Of a stretch of DNA of 64,000 bases, positions 23,095 to 33,041 are shown piece after piece. Source of the stretch: Paludibacterium purpuratum (GTDB taxonomy: Bacteria; Pseudomonadota; Gammaproteobacteria; Burkholderiales; Chromobacteriaceae). Under the pieces are notes generated by a model, which saw nothing but the letters and a program-made list of their open reading frames with translations, had not been told where the DNA came from and did not search any database. The stretch spans positions 124,001 to 188,000 of the forward strand of contig NZ_SNZP01000003.1 of NCBI RefSeq assembly GCF_004363805.1, given 5' to 3'. The position numbers were made by a program, and so were the translations under genes. Each line of letters begins with the position of its first letter. Positions within the stretch are counted from its first letter, which is position 1.

Positions 23095-26000
23095 CTATGC
23101 CGGCGTCCAGGCCGGTTGATGCGCGCGGTCGCGTTCGAAGTCGCCCTTCGGTACTGGCGGGCTGAATAGGTAACCTTGGCCGATGTCGCAACCTTCCCGC
23201 AGCAGGAAGTGCCATTGGTCGTCGGTTTCCACGCCTTCGGCCACCACTTTCAACCCCAAGCTGTGCCCCATGTTGATGATGGCGCGCACAATGGCCGCAT
23301 CGTTGGGGTCGGTCAGGATATCGCGGACAAAGGAGCGGTCGATCTTCAACTGTTCCAGCGGCAAGGTTTTCAGGTAGGACAGCGATGAGTAGCCGGTGCC
23401 GAAGTCGTCCAAGCTGAACTTCACGCCCATGGCACGCAGCGTGCCCATCTTGGCGGCGGCTTCGTCCATGTCGTGCAGCAGCAGGCTTTCGGTCAACTCA
23501 AGCTTCAGTCGCGCCGGGTCGATGGCGAAGCGTGTCAACAGATCGCGGATTTGCGGTACGAATTCGCGATGGCGGAACTGCCTGGCGCTGACATTGACCG
23601 CCATGGTGATCCGACTCATGGTCGGACATTCTCGCCAGATCGCCAGTTGCCCACAGGCGATTTCCAATACCCGCAGGCCGAGCTGGTGTACCAGCCCGCA
23701 CTCTTCGGCCAAGCCGATGAATTGTGCCGGCGGGATCAAGCCGCGCTCCGGGTGTAACCAACGTACCAGCGCCTCGGCGCCGATGATGCTGCCGTTGCGG
23801 TCGATCTGCGGTTGGTAGTACAGCACCAAATGGTCGCGGCGTAGCGCGTTGCGCAGCTCGCCCTCCAGCGTACTGCGGGTCTCGAGCTCCGCCTGGGTGA
23901 CCGGGTCGAAGAAGCACAGCGTGTTGCGGCCGGCGGCCTTGGCCTGGTACATCGCCAGGTCGGCATGCTTGAGTTGCTCTTCGACCGAGGTGTTCTCCTG
24001 GTCGTTGAACATGGCGATGCCGATGCTCGGGGTGTTGTGATATTCCAGTTGGGCAAGCGGGTAGGGCTGGCCCAGCGCTTCCATGATCATGCCGGCGACG
24101 GCGCGGATCTGGGTCGCGGCCCGCTCGCGCCGTTCGTCCAACTCTTCCAGCAGGATGACAAATTCGTCGCCTCCCAGGCGCGCGACCGTGTCCTTGCCGC
24201 GTACGCAGGCCTTGAGCCGTTTGGCCACCATCACCAGCAGGCGGTCGCCCATGTCGTGTCCCAGGGTGTCGTTGAGCAGTTTGAAGTTGTCCAGGTCGAT
24301 GAACAGCAGCGCGCCATGCCGGCGCGAGCGTTTGCAGGTTTCCAACGCTTGCTGCAGTCGGTCGATCAATAACTGACGGTTGGGCAGCTTGGTGAGCGAG
24401 TCGTAGAACGCCAGCCGGCGGATTTCATCCTCGTTGCGTTTGCGCTCGGTGATGTCGCGCACAAAAGCATAGATGCGGTCGCCGCTGCCGCCGACGCAAC
24501 TGGCCGATATCTCCGCCGGCCAATGCGTGCCGTTTTTGCGGCGCATGCGGCATTCGAAACGTTCGTTGCCTTTGTGGACGATACGATGAATCCGCGCCGC
24601 GATATCCTCGGCGCTGGCATCCAGTTCGAGATCGGCGGCCGACATGCCGAGCAGCGTCTCTGGTTCGTAGCCGCAAAGCTTGACGAACACATCGTTGGTT
24701 TCCAGCAACTGGCCGCGGCTGTCGATGGCGAAAAAGCCGTCGACCATGTTTTCCACCACCTGGCGGTACTGCAGATCGAGACGCGACTTCTCAAGCTCGG
24801 CGTCCATCGCCTGCTTCATCAAATAGGCCGCCTGGCGATAAGGCGTGATGTCCTTGGCTAGCAGCATCAAGTAGCGCACGCCTTGTACGACCGGCAGGGT
24901 GAACTCGCATTCCACTTCCATCCGCTTGCCGAAGCTGGACACCATTTGCAACTCGTAGCGTTGCGGCAGCCCGCTTTCAAGCGTGCGCAGCGCCACGGTC
25001 AACAGGCCGGAGTCGCGCCAGGTTTGGACGTGGCGGAAATTCTGCTTCAACAGTTGCTCGCGGCTTGCTCCGGCAAGCTCAGCCAAGGCCTGATTGGCCA
25101 TGATGCACTGACCATCGCTGTGATAGAGCGAAATGCCGACCGGCGCCGCTTCGAACAATTGCCGGAAGCGACCTTCCGATTCGCGCAGCGCCGCTTCGGC
25201 GTTGCGGATCGGGGTGAAATCCAGGATCAGGGCGAACAGACCATGAACTTGCTCGCCCTCCAGGTCGGGGATCAGGTGGATCTGCGCCTGCCAGGATTCG
25301 CCGCTGCCGGGGCGGTCGATGCGATATTCGAAAATCTGCGTCTCGCCGCTGAGCGCTTGGCGAATGCGCGGCAGCACCCGGGCCAATTGCCCTGCCGGCA
25401 GCAGTTCGGCCAGCGGCAGGCCGGCCAGTTGCGTCGAATCGATGCCATACCAGTCGCAATAACCCTGGTTGCCGAAACGGTGGCGCAAATCGGTATCGTA
25501 GTAGCTGATCAGCGCCGGCATGTTGTCGAGGATGGTGTGCAGTTCCTGTTCGCGCTGGCGCAAGAGCGCGGTCTTTTCCGCGACCTGCCGAGCCATTTCG
25601 GCCTGATGGCGCTGCGATTCGGTGATGTCGATCAGCGAGCCGATGATGGCCGGGCGGTTGTCGTGCATGAAGCGCCGGCCATGCACCTCCACGATGAAGG
25701 GGCTGCCGTCGCGCCGCAAGGCGTTGAAGTGGTAACGTAGCGAGTCGGTATCGCCGCGCAGGCGCCGCAGTACATTGCGCACGACACGCTGTCTGTCTTG
25801 CGGCGCCACCAGCTTGATCGGCACTTGTTCGAGTGCCTCTTGCGGCGAGCCGTAACCGAAAATGTCGGCGAAGGCCTGGTTGGCGTAGATAACCTGCCGG
25901 TCCTGCACGATGTAGACCCCGGTGATCGCTTGTTCGACCAGGGCGCGGAACTTGGCTTCGACCTCGGCCTTTTCTTGTTCGGCGCGTTTTTTGTGGGTAA

Positions 26001-26739
26001 TGTCGCGCGAGATGCGCGATATCCCGATCGGCCAGCCCTGGCGATCCAATATCGTCGAGACCGTGGTGGAAATATCCACCAAATGACCTGCTTTGTGGAT
26101 GCGCTGGGTTTCATAGGCCGGCACATGTTCCCCCTTGCGGACGCGTGCCAGCACCGACAGCTCGTGTGCGACCAGCCATTTGGGAACCAGGATTTCCGCC
26201 GATTGGCCGATCATTTCATCGGCGCTGTAGCCGAACAATTGTTCCGCACCGCGGTTCCAGTGGGTGACGAGGGCGCCATCGCGCGAGGCGACGACCGAGT
26301 CGTCGGTCGAGTCGATCAACTGGGCGAAGGCCATCAGTTTGCCCTCCACCCGCGCGCGCAAGCGTAGCGCCGACAGCGAGCGCTGGCTGAGCACGCTGAC
26401 TGTCAAGCCGCCGCCAATGAAGGTCAACAACGCGCCCGCGGACTGCGACATGGCTGGATTCGCCTCGCCGGCCAGCCAAGCGCCAAGCAGCGTGGCAACT
26501 AGGCCGGGTAGCAAGCCGCCCAGGTAACCGCTGACGATGACGGGCAACATCCAGAGCAGTAACGGAGAGTGTGTGCCCCAAAGCGTCGGCCACTGCGAGT
26601 GGGCGGCAAAGGGCAGCAGAGTCAGTAGGGCAGCCAGCAGGCATTGCAGGCTTTGCGGCCAGTGCCGCAACGGATCGTCGCAAAGAACCAGCTTCCACTT
26701 CACGTGATTTTCATCCTCCGGACGGTACGGAAATTTCAT
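23095..26739 (-). CDS. Membrane PAS-GGDEF-EAL cyclic di-GMP signalling protein
   Basis: A 1214-aa protein. N-terminal hydrophobic region with about four helices (residues 30-125), then about five PAS/PAC modules (about 135-770), a GGDEF domain with intact RLGGDEFVILLEEL (about 860) and an EAL domain with EALVRWLHPERG, NVSARQFR, ELTES, DDFGTGYSSL and LKIDRSFV. Both catalytic sets look complete, so it may make and degrade c-di-GMP. The annotated start MKFPYRPEDEN has a poor ribosome site; a GTG at 26703 (codon 13) with GGAGGA upstream may be the true start. Divergent from the chemoreceptor. Confidence 0.93.
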   Translation of the reverse strand: MKFPYRPEDENHVKWKLVLCDDPLRHWPQSLQCLLAALLTLLPFAAHSQWPTLWGTHSPLLLWMLPVIVSGYLGGLLPGLVATLLGAWLAGEANPAMSQSAGALLTFIGGGLTVSVLSQRSLSALRLRARVEGKLMAFAQLIDSTDDSVVASRDGALVTHWNRGAEQLFGYSADEMIGQSAEILVPKWLVAHELSVLARVRKGEHVPAYETQRIHKAGHLVDISTTVSTILDRQGWPIGISRISRDITHKKRAEQEKAEVEAKFRALVEQAITGVYIVQDRQVIYANQAFADIFGYGSPQEALEQVPIKLVAPQDRQRVVRNVLRRLRGDTDSLRYHFNALRRDGSPFIVEVHGRRFMHDNRPAIIGSLIDITESQRHQAEMARQVAEKTALLRQREQELHTILDNMPALISYYDTDLRHRFGNQGYCDWYGIDSTQLAGLPLAELLPAGQLARVLPRIRQALSGETQIFEYRIDRPGSGESWQAQIHLIPDLEGEQVHGLFALILDFTPIRNAEAALRESEGRFRQLFEAAPVGISLYHSDGQCIMANQALAELAGASREQLLKQNFRHVQTWRDSGLLTVALRTLESGLPQRYELQMVSSFGKRMEVECEFTLPVVQGVRYLMLLAKDITPYRQAAYLMKQAMDAELEKSRLDLQYRQVVENMVDGFFAIDSRGQLLETNDVFVKLCGYEPETLLGMSAADLELDASAEDIAARIHRIVHKGNERFECRMRRKNGTHWPAEISASCVGGSGDRIYAFVRDITERKRNEDEIRRLAFYDSLTKLPNRQLLIDRLQQALETCKRSRRHGALLFIDLDNFKLLNDTLGHDMGDRLLVMVAKRLKACVRGKDTVARLGGDEFVILLEELDERRERAATQIRAVAGMIMEALGQPYPLAQLEYHNTPSIGIAMFNDQENTSVEEQLKHADLAMYQAKAAGRNTLCFFDPVTQAELETRSTLEGELRNALRRDHLVLYYQPQIDRNGSIIGAEALVRWLHPERGLIPPAQFIGLAEECGLVHQLGLRVLEIACGQLAIWRECPTMSRITMAVNVSARQFRHREFVPQIRDLLTRFAIDPARLKLELTESLLLHDMDEAAAKMGTLRAMGVKFSLDDFGTGYSSLSYLKTLPLEQLKIDRSFVRDILTDPNDAAIVRAIINMGHSLGLKVVAEGVETDDQWHFLLREGCDIGQGYLFSPPVPKGDFERDRAHQPAWTPA

Positions 26740-26875
26740 GATCTTGTCATGGTCAAGTGTACCCGAACGGGGAGAGGGCGCAACTATGCTTTAAGCTTAA
26801 ATTTTTCGCAGTTACCAATGTTTCATCGCAAGCAAACATAGCTATAAATGAACGAACAACAATGAGGGATAAACA

Positions 26876-28510
26876 GTGAGAAACAACCAACCCGTTACCC
26901 AGCAGGAATACATTATCCCGCAAGGTGTATTCATCTACTCCCGTACCGACACCAGGGGCATGATCACCGAAGTCAATCCCGCCTTCGCCGAAATCAGCGG
27001 TTATGCGCCGGACGAGATGGTCGGTCAGCCGCACAACATGATCCGCCATCCAGATATGCCATCCGATGCTTTCGAGGATTTGTGGCGCGACCTGAAGGCC
27101 GGTAGGCCGTGGAAGGGGATGGTGAAAAACCGCCGCAAAAACGGCGATTTCTACTGGGTGGTGGCCAATGCCTCGCCGGTACGCGAGCGCGGCAACATCA
27201 TCGGTTATCAGTCGGTGCGCACCAGCCCGACGCGCGAGCAGGTCGCGGCGGCCGAGGCGGCCTATCGCCGACTCAATCAAGGCGACAAGTCGATCCACGT
27301 TCAACACGGGCGGGTGGTCAGAAACCGTTCGCCTTTCATGGAAAAGCTAATCTCGTTCGAAGCGCGATTGTACGGTTTCATTCTGTTTGCCGTGCTGACG
27401 CTGCTGTGCGGCACGGTGGTCAGCGAAGGCTGGCTGCCGTCGCTCGGGGTGGTGTATCACGGGCTGACGCTGGCGTTGCTGCTGGCCGCGCTCTACATGG
27501 GGTGCTTCTATCTGCCGCGTGCGATGGGCCGATTGCAGCGGATTGGCGACTATCTCGAACGCACCTTGAGCGCCGGCGACCTGACCGACACGCTGGTGCC
27601 GCAGCAAAACGATGTGATCGGCCGGATCGGCGGTCGCCTCGACACCCAGCTGTCCGCCATGCGCGCCACTTTGCAGGTGATCGCCGATGCCTCGCGCGAA
27701 GTCGGCGATTCGAGCGGCGCCCTGCAGAACACGGTGACGCAGCTCGCCGCCGCAGCCGAAAAACAATCGGGCTCATCGGCCTCGGCCGCTGCCGGTGTCG
27801 AGCAGGTCTCGGTGTCGATCAACGAAGTGGCGCAGCATGCGGCCTCCACCCGCACCGTGGCCGAAGAGGCCAGAGAGCTGGCCGAGGACGGCGCGCGTCT
27901 ATCCGGCAAAGCCACGGATACGATCCTGGCGTTGGCCGAAACGGTGACGCAGTCGGCGGGTACGGTCCAACAGCTGGGTCAGCGCACCGAGGAAGTCGGC
28001 AAAGTGGCCGGGGTGATCAAGGATATTGCCGATCAGACCAACCTGCTGGCGCTCAACGCCGCGATCGAGGCTGCGCGCGCCGGCGAGCAGGGGCGCGGTT
28101 TCGCCGTGGTGGCCGACGAAGTGCGCAAGCTGGCCGAGCGCACCTCGCGCGCCACCCAGGAGATCGACCAAATGATCGTGCGCATTCAACAAGAAACCGA
28201 CAATGCGGTCGGTAGCATGCGCCAAAGCGCCGACCAAGTCGGCGTCAGTGTCGATTTGGTGCGCGAGGCGGAGCGCTCGTTGCAACGCATCAACGAGGAG
28301 ATGCGCCGCACCCTGGAAATGGTTTCGCATATTTCCCATTCGTCCGGCGAGCAAAGCAGCGCGATGCAGGTCATGGCCCAGGGGGTCGAGCAAGTGGCCC
28401 AACTGACCGATGCAAACCTCGCCGTGGCGCATCAGACCGAAGGCATCGCCGGTCAATTGCAGAACAGCATCGAAAAAATGCGTAAAGCAGTGACCCAGTA
28501 CCGCGTCTGA
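26876..28510 (+). CDS. Aer-type PAS-containing methyl-accepting chemotaxis protein
   Basis: A 544-aa chemoreceptor. Residues about 10-115 form an Aer-like PAS domain ([16 protein letters not shown] and [18 protein letters not shown] are hallmarks of FAD-binding Aer PAS). Two adjacent membrane helices (about 160-210) replace a periplasmic domain, then HAMP-like region and signalling domain with the hairpin tip [41 protein letters not shown] (centred about residue 395; divided here only for description). Likely senses redox/energy state. Start codon is GTG with GAGGGA 6-11 nt upstream. The preceding 136-bp gap is AT-rich and holds divergent promoters. Confidence 0.93.
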   Translation: MRNNQPVTQQEYIIPQGVFIYSRTDTRGMITEVNPAFAEISGYAPDEMVGQPHNMIRHPDMPSDAFEDLWRDLKAGRPWKGMVKNRRKNGDFYWVVANASPVRERGNIIGYQSVRTSPTREQVAAAEAAYRRLNQGDKSIHVQHGRVVRNRSPFMEKLISFEARLYGFILFAVLTLLCGTVVSEGWLPSLGVVYHGLTLALLLAALYMGCFYLPRAMGRLQRIGDYLERTLSAGDLTDTLVPQQNDVIGRIGGRLDTQLSAMRATLQVIADASREVGDSSGALQNTVTQLAAAAEKQSGSSASAAAGVEQVSVSINEVAQHAASTRTVAEEARELAEDGARLSGKATDTILALAETVTQSAGTVQQLGQRTEEVGKVAGVIKDIADQTNLLALNAAIEAARAGEQGRGFAVVADEVRKLAERTSRATQEIDQMIVRIQQETDNAVGSMRQSADQVGVSVDLVREAERSLQRINEEMRRTLEMVSHISHSSGEQSSAMQVMAQGVEQVAQLTDANLAVAHQTEGIAGQLQNSIEKMRKAVTQYRV

Positions 28511-28527
28511 AGGAGCGGTCTAGTGTC

Positions 28528-28558
28528 CCCGTGCCATTCTGGCTCTTTGCGGCACGGG
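28528..28558. terminator. Hairpin after the chemoreceptor gene
   Basis: CCCGTGCC (28528-28535) pairs with GGCACGGG (28551-28558) across a 15-nt loop, 17 nt after the stop codon. No U-run follows, so it is a candidate terminator or 3' end stabiliser only. Confidence 0.4.
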
Positions 28559-28651
28559 AGACCGACGTTACAGTGCCCGCTCGATTTTTTTGCGAGTACT
28601 GCGAATGACTGCCTGGCAATCGCTGCGCTAGCCTCCTCGATCGAAGGCGTG

Positions 28652-28905
28652 ATGGTCGCGCGTCTGCTACAGGCGCCTGTCTTTGCGCCGATGCTGGGCG
28701 GGCGGATCGAAACCCATGCCGGTTGTTTTGCGCTTTCGGTGCTCGGCTACCTGGTCGGCGCCCGCCCTCTCAATCCGGCGGCCAGCCTGCCGCTGTTGGC
28801 CTGCGGCTGGCGCTGGCCGGTGTGTTGACCAATCTGGTTTGGCACGGTTTGCGCCCCGCACGCTTGGGAAAAAGCATTCGGGCGGCCAGTGAACTAGAAT
28901 CGTAG
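28652..28905 (+). pseudogene. Possible frameshifted small membrane-protein gene
   Basis: Starting at ATG 28652 a frame reads VARLLQAPVFAPMLGG then a hydrophobic segment (CFALSVLGYLVGARPL) and dies at TGA near 28826. A one-base shift near 28800 opens the second frame, GLRLALAGVLTNLVWHGL, ending with RAASELES at TAG 28905. Two consecutive hydrophobic segments in different frames with one shared boundary look like a small two-helix membrane protein broken by a frameshift. It lies in the 450-bp gap between the chemoreceptor and the hybrid kinase. Weak evidence. Confidence 0.28.
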
Positions 28906-28961
28906 AGACTTGCCCTCCCACCCTTCCTTCCGGGCAAGTCATCGAACCGGAAAGGGGCACG

Positions 28962-31900
28962 ATGGGGCAACGCACACTGACTGATCGACAAAAATGTCTA
29001 TGCATTGCCTTGTTGTTTCCTCTGTTGGCTTGTGTGCTGCAGTGGTGGCTATGGCCCTATGTCCGGCCGCTGATCTGGCTGTGCTTCTATCCCGCGGTCT
29101 TCTTTGCCGCCAGCCTGACCGATGTGGCCGGCGGATTGATGGCGGTCGCGGTGTCCACCCTATTGGGGGTGACCTTTTTCGCATCCTCGCAGGATTTTTC
29201 CTCCTGGCCTGCCATCAGGGCATCTTTGCTGCGGGTGATGGTATTCGTACTGGCGGGCACGCTGTACAGCGTGGTGTTCGCGCGCTTGCGCGCACGCCTG
29301 GTCGTCAGCGCCCAATCCCGTAGCGACGCCAAGTTGCGGCGCATGTTGGATAACATCGCCGATGCCGTTTTGGTCTTCGACCGTACCGGTCGCTACCGCT
29401 ATATCAATCAGCAGGCCGTGCAACTGTTGGGCTACAGCGAGACAACGTTGTTGACGATGGGCTTGCCCGATTTGTCGCCGCCGCAGGAAATCCCCCGGGT
29501 GCAGGCATTGCTCGCCGAGTTGTATCAGACCGGCCATGTCCGGGCGGAGCTACGCTTGTGCAAGGCGGATGGCGCGCAAGTGCCGGTCGAGGTCAACGCC
29601 ATCTTGCAATCGGATGGCTCCGCCTACGGCGCTTGCCGGGACATCACCGAGCGATTGCGGGCCGAGTGGGCATTGCATGAAAGCGAGCAACGGCTGAACT
29701 TGTTCATCGAACATGCGCCGGCCGCCTTGGCCATGTTCGACCGCGGCATGCGTTATCTCGCCGTCAGCCGTCGCTGGCTCGAAGATTACGGACTGGTCGG
29801 CAAAACCGTGCTGGGCGCCTGCCACTACGACTTGTTTCCGGCCCTGCCCGACAGTTGGCGCGAGGCGCATGACCGCGGTCTGGCCGGCGAAGTGGTGCGG
29901 AAGGAGGAAGAACCCTATCAACGTCCCAGTGGCACGAGCCAATGGCTGCGCTGGGAGGTCCGACCCTGGCGTACCATGGATGGCTCGGTGGGCGGTATCG
30001 TGATCTTTACCGAGGACATCAGCGGCCGAAAGCAAGCCGAACAGGCATTGAATGCCGAGCGGCAACTGTTGCGCACCTTAGTGGATACTTCGCCGGATCT
30101 GATCTGGCTGAAGGACGCCGAGGGCATCTATCTGTCTTGTAATCGGCGCTTCGCCGAGTTCTTCGGTATGGAGGAGGCCGATATCATCGGCAAGAACGAT
30201 TACGATCTGGTCGACCGCAACCATGCGGAGGTTTTTTTGGCGACCGACCGGCGCGTGCTTCAGAGTGAAGCGCTGGTGAAGCAGGAGGCGGTATCGGTCT
30301 GCGCATTCGACGGCCAAAGCAAGGTGGTGGAAACCATCAAGGTACCGATGTATGACGAGGCGCATCAATTGATCGGTGTGCTGGGGGTGGGGCGCGACAT
30401 CTCCGAACGCCAGCAGGCCGAGCAGGAGCGGCTGCGAAACGAGGCGCGCTATCGAGATCTGTTCGAAGCCAATCCGCAACCGATGTGGATTTTCGACCCG
30501 GAAACCTTGGCGTTTCTCGCCGTCAACGACGCGGCGGTTCAGCATTATGGTTACAGCCGCGAGGCTTTCCAGTCGATGACCATCAACGATATCCGGCCGG
30601 AGGAAGACCGGACACACCTTGCCGCGCACCTCGCCACGGTGCGATCCGGTGCGACCGATGAGGGCGTCTGGCGCCACCTGTGCCAGGATGGCCGCTTGAT
30701 CCAGGTGGAGATCACCGCGCACCCCATCCAGTATGCCGGCCGCGCGGCGGTGGTGATCCAGGCCAACGACATCACACAGCGCCTGCAGGTCGAGCAATCG
30801 TTGCGTAAGTTGTCGCTGGCGGTGGAGCAAAGCCCGGAGAGCGTCATCATCACCGACCTTAAGGAGCAGGTCGAGTTCGTCAACGAGGCCTTCGAACGCA
30901 ATACCGGATATCGACGCGAAGAGGTGATCGGGCGCCATACCCGCATGCTGCAGTCCGGCCATACGCCGCCCGAGACGTTCCAGTCGCTGCGCGAGGCTTT
31001 GCAGCAGGGCGAGAGCTGGCGTGGCGAGTTTTACAATCGGCGTAAGGACGGTAGCGAGTACATCGATTTCGCCATCGTTTCGCCGATTCGCCAGGCCGAT
31101 GGCGCAATCACCCATTACGTTGCGGTGCAGGAAGACATCAGCGAGAAAAAGCGCCTCGGCCAGGAGCTCGACCAGCATCGCCACCACTTGGAGGAGCTGG
31201 TCGCCCAGCGTACCGAGGAATTAACGATCGCCAAGGCGGCGGCCGAGGCCGCCAATGTCGCCAAGAGTGCCTTCCTCGCCAATATGAGCCACGAAATCCG
31301 TACGCCGATGAACGCCATCATCGGCTTTGCCTTGCTGTTGCGGCGCAGTGAGCTGAGCACCGAGCAGCTGGATCAAGTGGAAAAGATCAATACGGCGGGC
31401 AAACACCTGCTGTCGATCATCAACGACATCCTGGATCTGTCCAAGATCGAAGCGGGCAAGTTGGATCTGGAGTACTGCGATTTCGCCCTTAGCGCAGTGC
31501 TGGATCATGTCGGCTCGTTGATCGCGCCGGCAGCGCAAGCCAAAGGCATTCAGGTTCATATCGAGTACAACGACGTGCCGCACGGCCTGCGCGGCGATCC
31601 GACCCGCCTGCGTCAGGCCTTGCTCAATTTCGCCGGCAATGCGGTCAAGTTCACCGCCAGCGGCGACATCCACTTGCGCTGTCGGGTGGTACAGCGCGAG
31701 GGGGAGATGCTGCTGGTGCGTTTCGAGGTTGTCGATACCGGGGTCGGCATTCCGGCATCGCACCAGTCCCAACTGTTCCAGGCCTTCGTGCAGGGCGACG
31801 CCTCGACCACGCGCCGTTTCGGCGGCACCGGGTTGGGACTGGCCATTACCCGGCATCTGGCCGAATTGATGGGGGGCGAGGTCGGCGTCAGCTCGCGCGA

Positions 31901-33041
31901 AGGCCAAGGCAGCACCTTCTGGTTTACCGCGCAGCTGCGCCTCGGTCATTTGCCGGCGATGTCGCAAGAGGTGGCGCCCTGGGAAGAGGCCGAGCGGCTG
32001 GTGTCCGAATCGTTTGCCGGCAGTCGGATACTGTTGGTCGAGGACGATGAGATCAATCTGCAGGTGACCTTGGCCATGCTGGATCACACCGATTTAGCGG
32101 TGGATATCGCCGGTAATGGCCGCAAGGCGGTCGACATGGTCGCGCAGACCGACTATGCGCTGGTCCTGATGGACGTGCAGATGCCGGATATGGACGGCAT
32201 GTCGGCGACGCGGTTGATCCGCGCCATGCCGACACGGCGAACCACGCCGATCTTGGCCATGACCGCCAATGTATTCAGCGAGGATCGCGAGCAATGCCGG
32301 GCTGCCGGCATGGATGATTTTGTGCCAAAGCCTGTCGAACCGGAAATGCTGCTGGCGGCGTTGCTGCGCTGGCTGCCCGTGCGCCGGGCGCTGCAGGAGG
32401 CGGCGCCCGAGCCCGAGCCCACGCCTCGGCCCGAACCCGCGGCGCCGGATCCCAACGATATGCGACGTTTGCGGCAAGGATTGCTGGCGTTGCCCGGTGT
32501 GGCCGCCGATGAAGGTTTGCGGGCGCTGGGCGGCGATGTGGCATTCTATTGGCGCATGCTGGGGTTGCTGCAGGCGCATTATCAGTCGATCCCCGACGAG
32601 CCCGATATCTATTGGACGCATTCGCTGAAAGGTTCGGCCGGCAATCTGCGTTTGACCGAATTGCAAGCGCGTGCGGCGGCGCTGGAGTCGGCGCTGAACG
32701 CCGGCGAGGCTGGGCAAGAGGCCCTGGCGGCGGTGAAAGAGGAGATGGCGCGGCTGTTCGCGGCCTTCGATACTCTGGCGGCGCCGGTTGTGGCCTTGCC
32801 GCCCGCCGATGTGCCGCAGGCCATGGCGCTGTTGCGCGACATACTCGGTTGGCTGGCCCAGTCCGATTTTCAGGCCTGCAAGCTGTACGAGCACCATAAG
32901 CCCTTGCTGTCCGCCAGTTGCGACCAGGCGGCGATGGCCGTATTGGATCAGGCCATGCAGAACTACGACTTCACCAGCGCCCAGGCGGCGGTCGAGGGGC
33001 TGTTGGCGATATCTTCTTCCGACGAGGGGTGTTTGCGATGA
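28962..33041 (+). CDS. Hybrid sensor histidine kinase with five PAS domains, REC and HPt
   Basis: A 1359-aa membrane kinase. Residues about 12-115 hold about four helices resembling a DUF4118/MASE-type sensor, then about five PAS/PAC modules (about 125-730), a coiled segment, HisKA with ANMSHEIRTPMN (His 777), HATPase with GTGLGLAITRHLAELMGG, a receiver domain (LMDVQMPDMDG, Asp 1071) and a C-terminal HPt domain (YWTHSLKGSAGN, His 1220). All phosphorelay residues are present (His-Asp-His). The stop overlaps the start of the REC-HD-GYP gene (ATGA), which is the obvious output partner. Confidence 0.94.
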   Translation: MGQRTLTDRQKCLCIALLFPLLACVLQWWLWPYVRPLIWLCFYPAVFFAASLTDVAGGLMAVAVSTLLGVTFFASSQDFSSWPAIRASLLRVMVFVLAGTLYSVVFARLRARLVVSAQSRSDAKLRRMLDNIADAVLVFDRTGRYRYINQQAVQLLGYSETTLLTMGLPDLSPPQEIPRVQALLAELYQTGHVRAELRLCKADGAQVPVEVNAILQSDGSAYGACRDITERLRAEWALHESEQRLNLFIEHAPAALAMFDRGMRYLAVSRRWLEDYGLVGKTVLGACHYDLFPALPDSWREAHDRGLAGEVVRKEEEPYQRPSGTSQWLRWEVRPWRTMDGSVGGIVIFTEDISGRKQAEQALNAERQLLRTLVDTSPDLIWLKDAEGIYLSCNRRFAEFFGMEEADIIGKNDYDLVDRNHAEVFLATDRRVLQSEALVKQEAVSVCAFDGQSKVVETIKVPMYDEAHQLIGVLGVGRDISERQQAEQERLRNEARYRDLFEANPQPMWIFDPETLAFLAVNDAAVQHYGYSREAFQSMTINDIRPEEDRTHLAAHLATVRSGATDEGVWRHLCQDGRLIQVEITAHPIQYAGRAAVVIQANDITQRLQVEQSLRKLSLAVEQSPESVIITDLKEQVEFVNEAFERNTGYRREEVIGRHTRMLQSGHTPPETFQSLREALQQGESWRGEFYNRRKDGSEYIDFAIVSPIRQADGAITHYVAVQEDISEKKRLGQELDQHRHHLEELVAQRTEELTIAKAAAEAANVAKSAFLANMSHEIRTPMNAIIGFALLLRRSELSTEQLDQVEKINTAGKHLLSIINDILDLSKIEAGKLDLEYCDFALSAVLDHVGSLIAPAAQAKGIQVHIEYNDVPHGLRGDPTRLRQALLNFAGNAVKFTASGDIHLRCRVVQREGEMLLVRFEVVDTGVGIPASHQSQLFQAFVQGDASTTRRFGGTGLGLAITRHLAELMGGEVGVSSREGQGSTFWFTAQLRLGHLPAMSQEVAPWEEAERLVSESFAGSRILLVEDDEINLQVTLAMLDHTDLAVDIAGNGRKAVDMVAQTDYALVLMDVQMPDMDGMSATRLIRAMPTRRTTPILAMTANVFSEDREQCRAAGMDDFVPKPVEPEMLLAALLRWLPVRRALQEAAPEPEPTPRPEPAAPDPNDMRRLRQGLLALPGVAADEGLRALGGDVAFYWRMLGLLQAHYQSIPDEPDIYWTHSLKGSAGNLRLTELQARAAALESALNAGEAGQEALAAVKEEMARLFAAFDTLAAPVVALPPADVPQAMALLRDILGWLAQSDFQACKLYEHHKPLLSASCDQAAMAVLDQAMQNYDFTSAQAAVEGLLAISSSDEGCLR

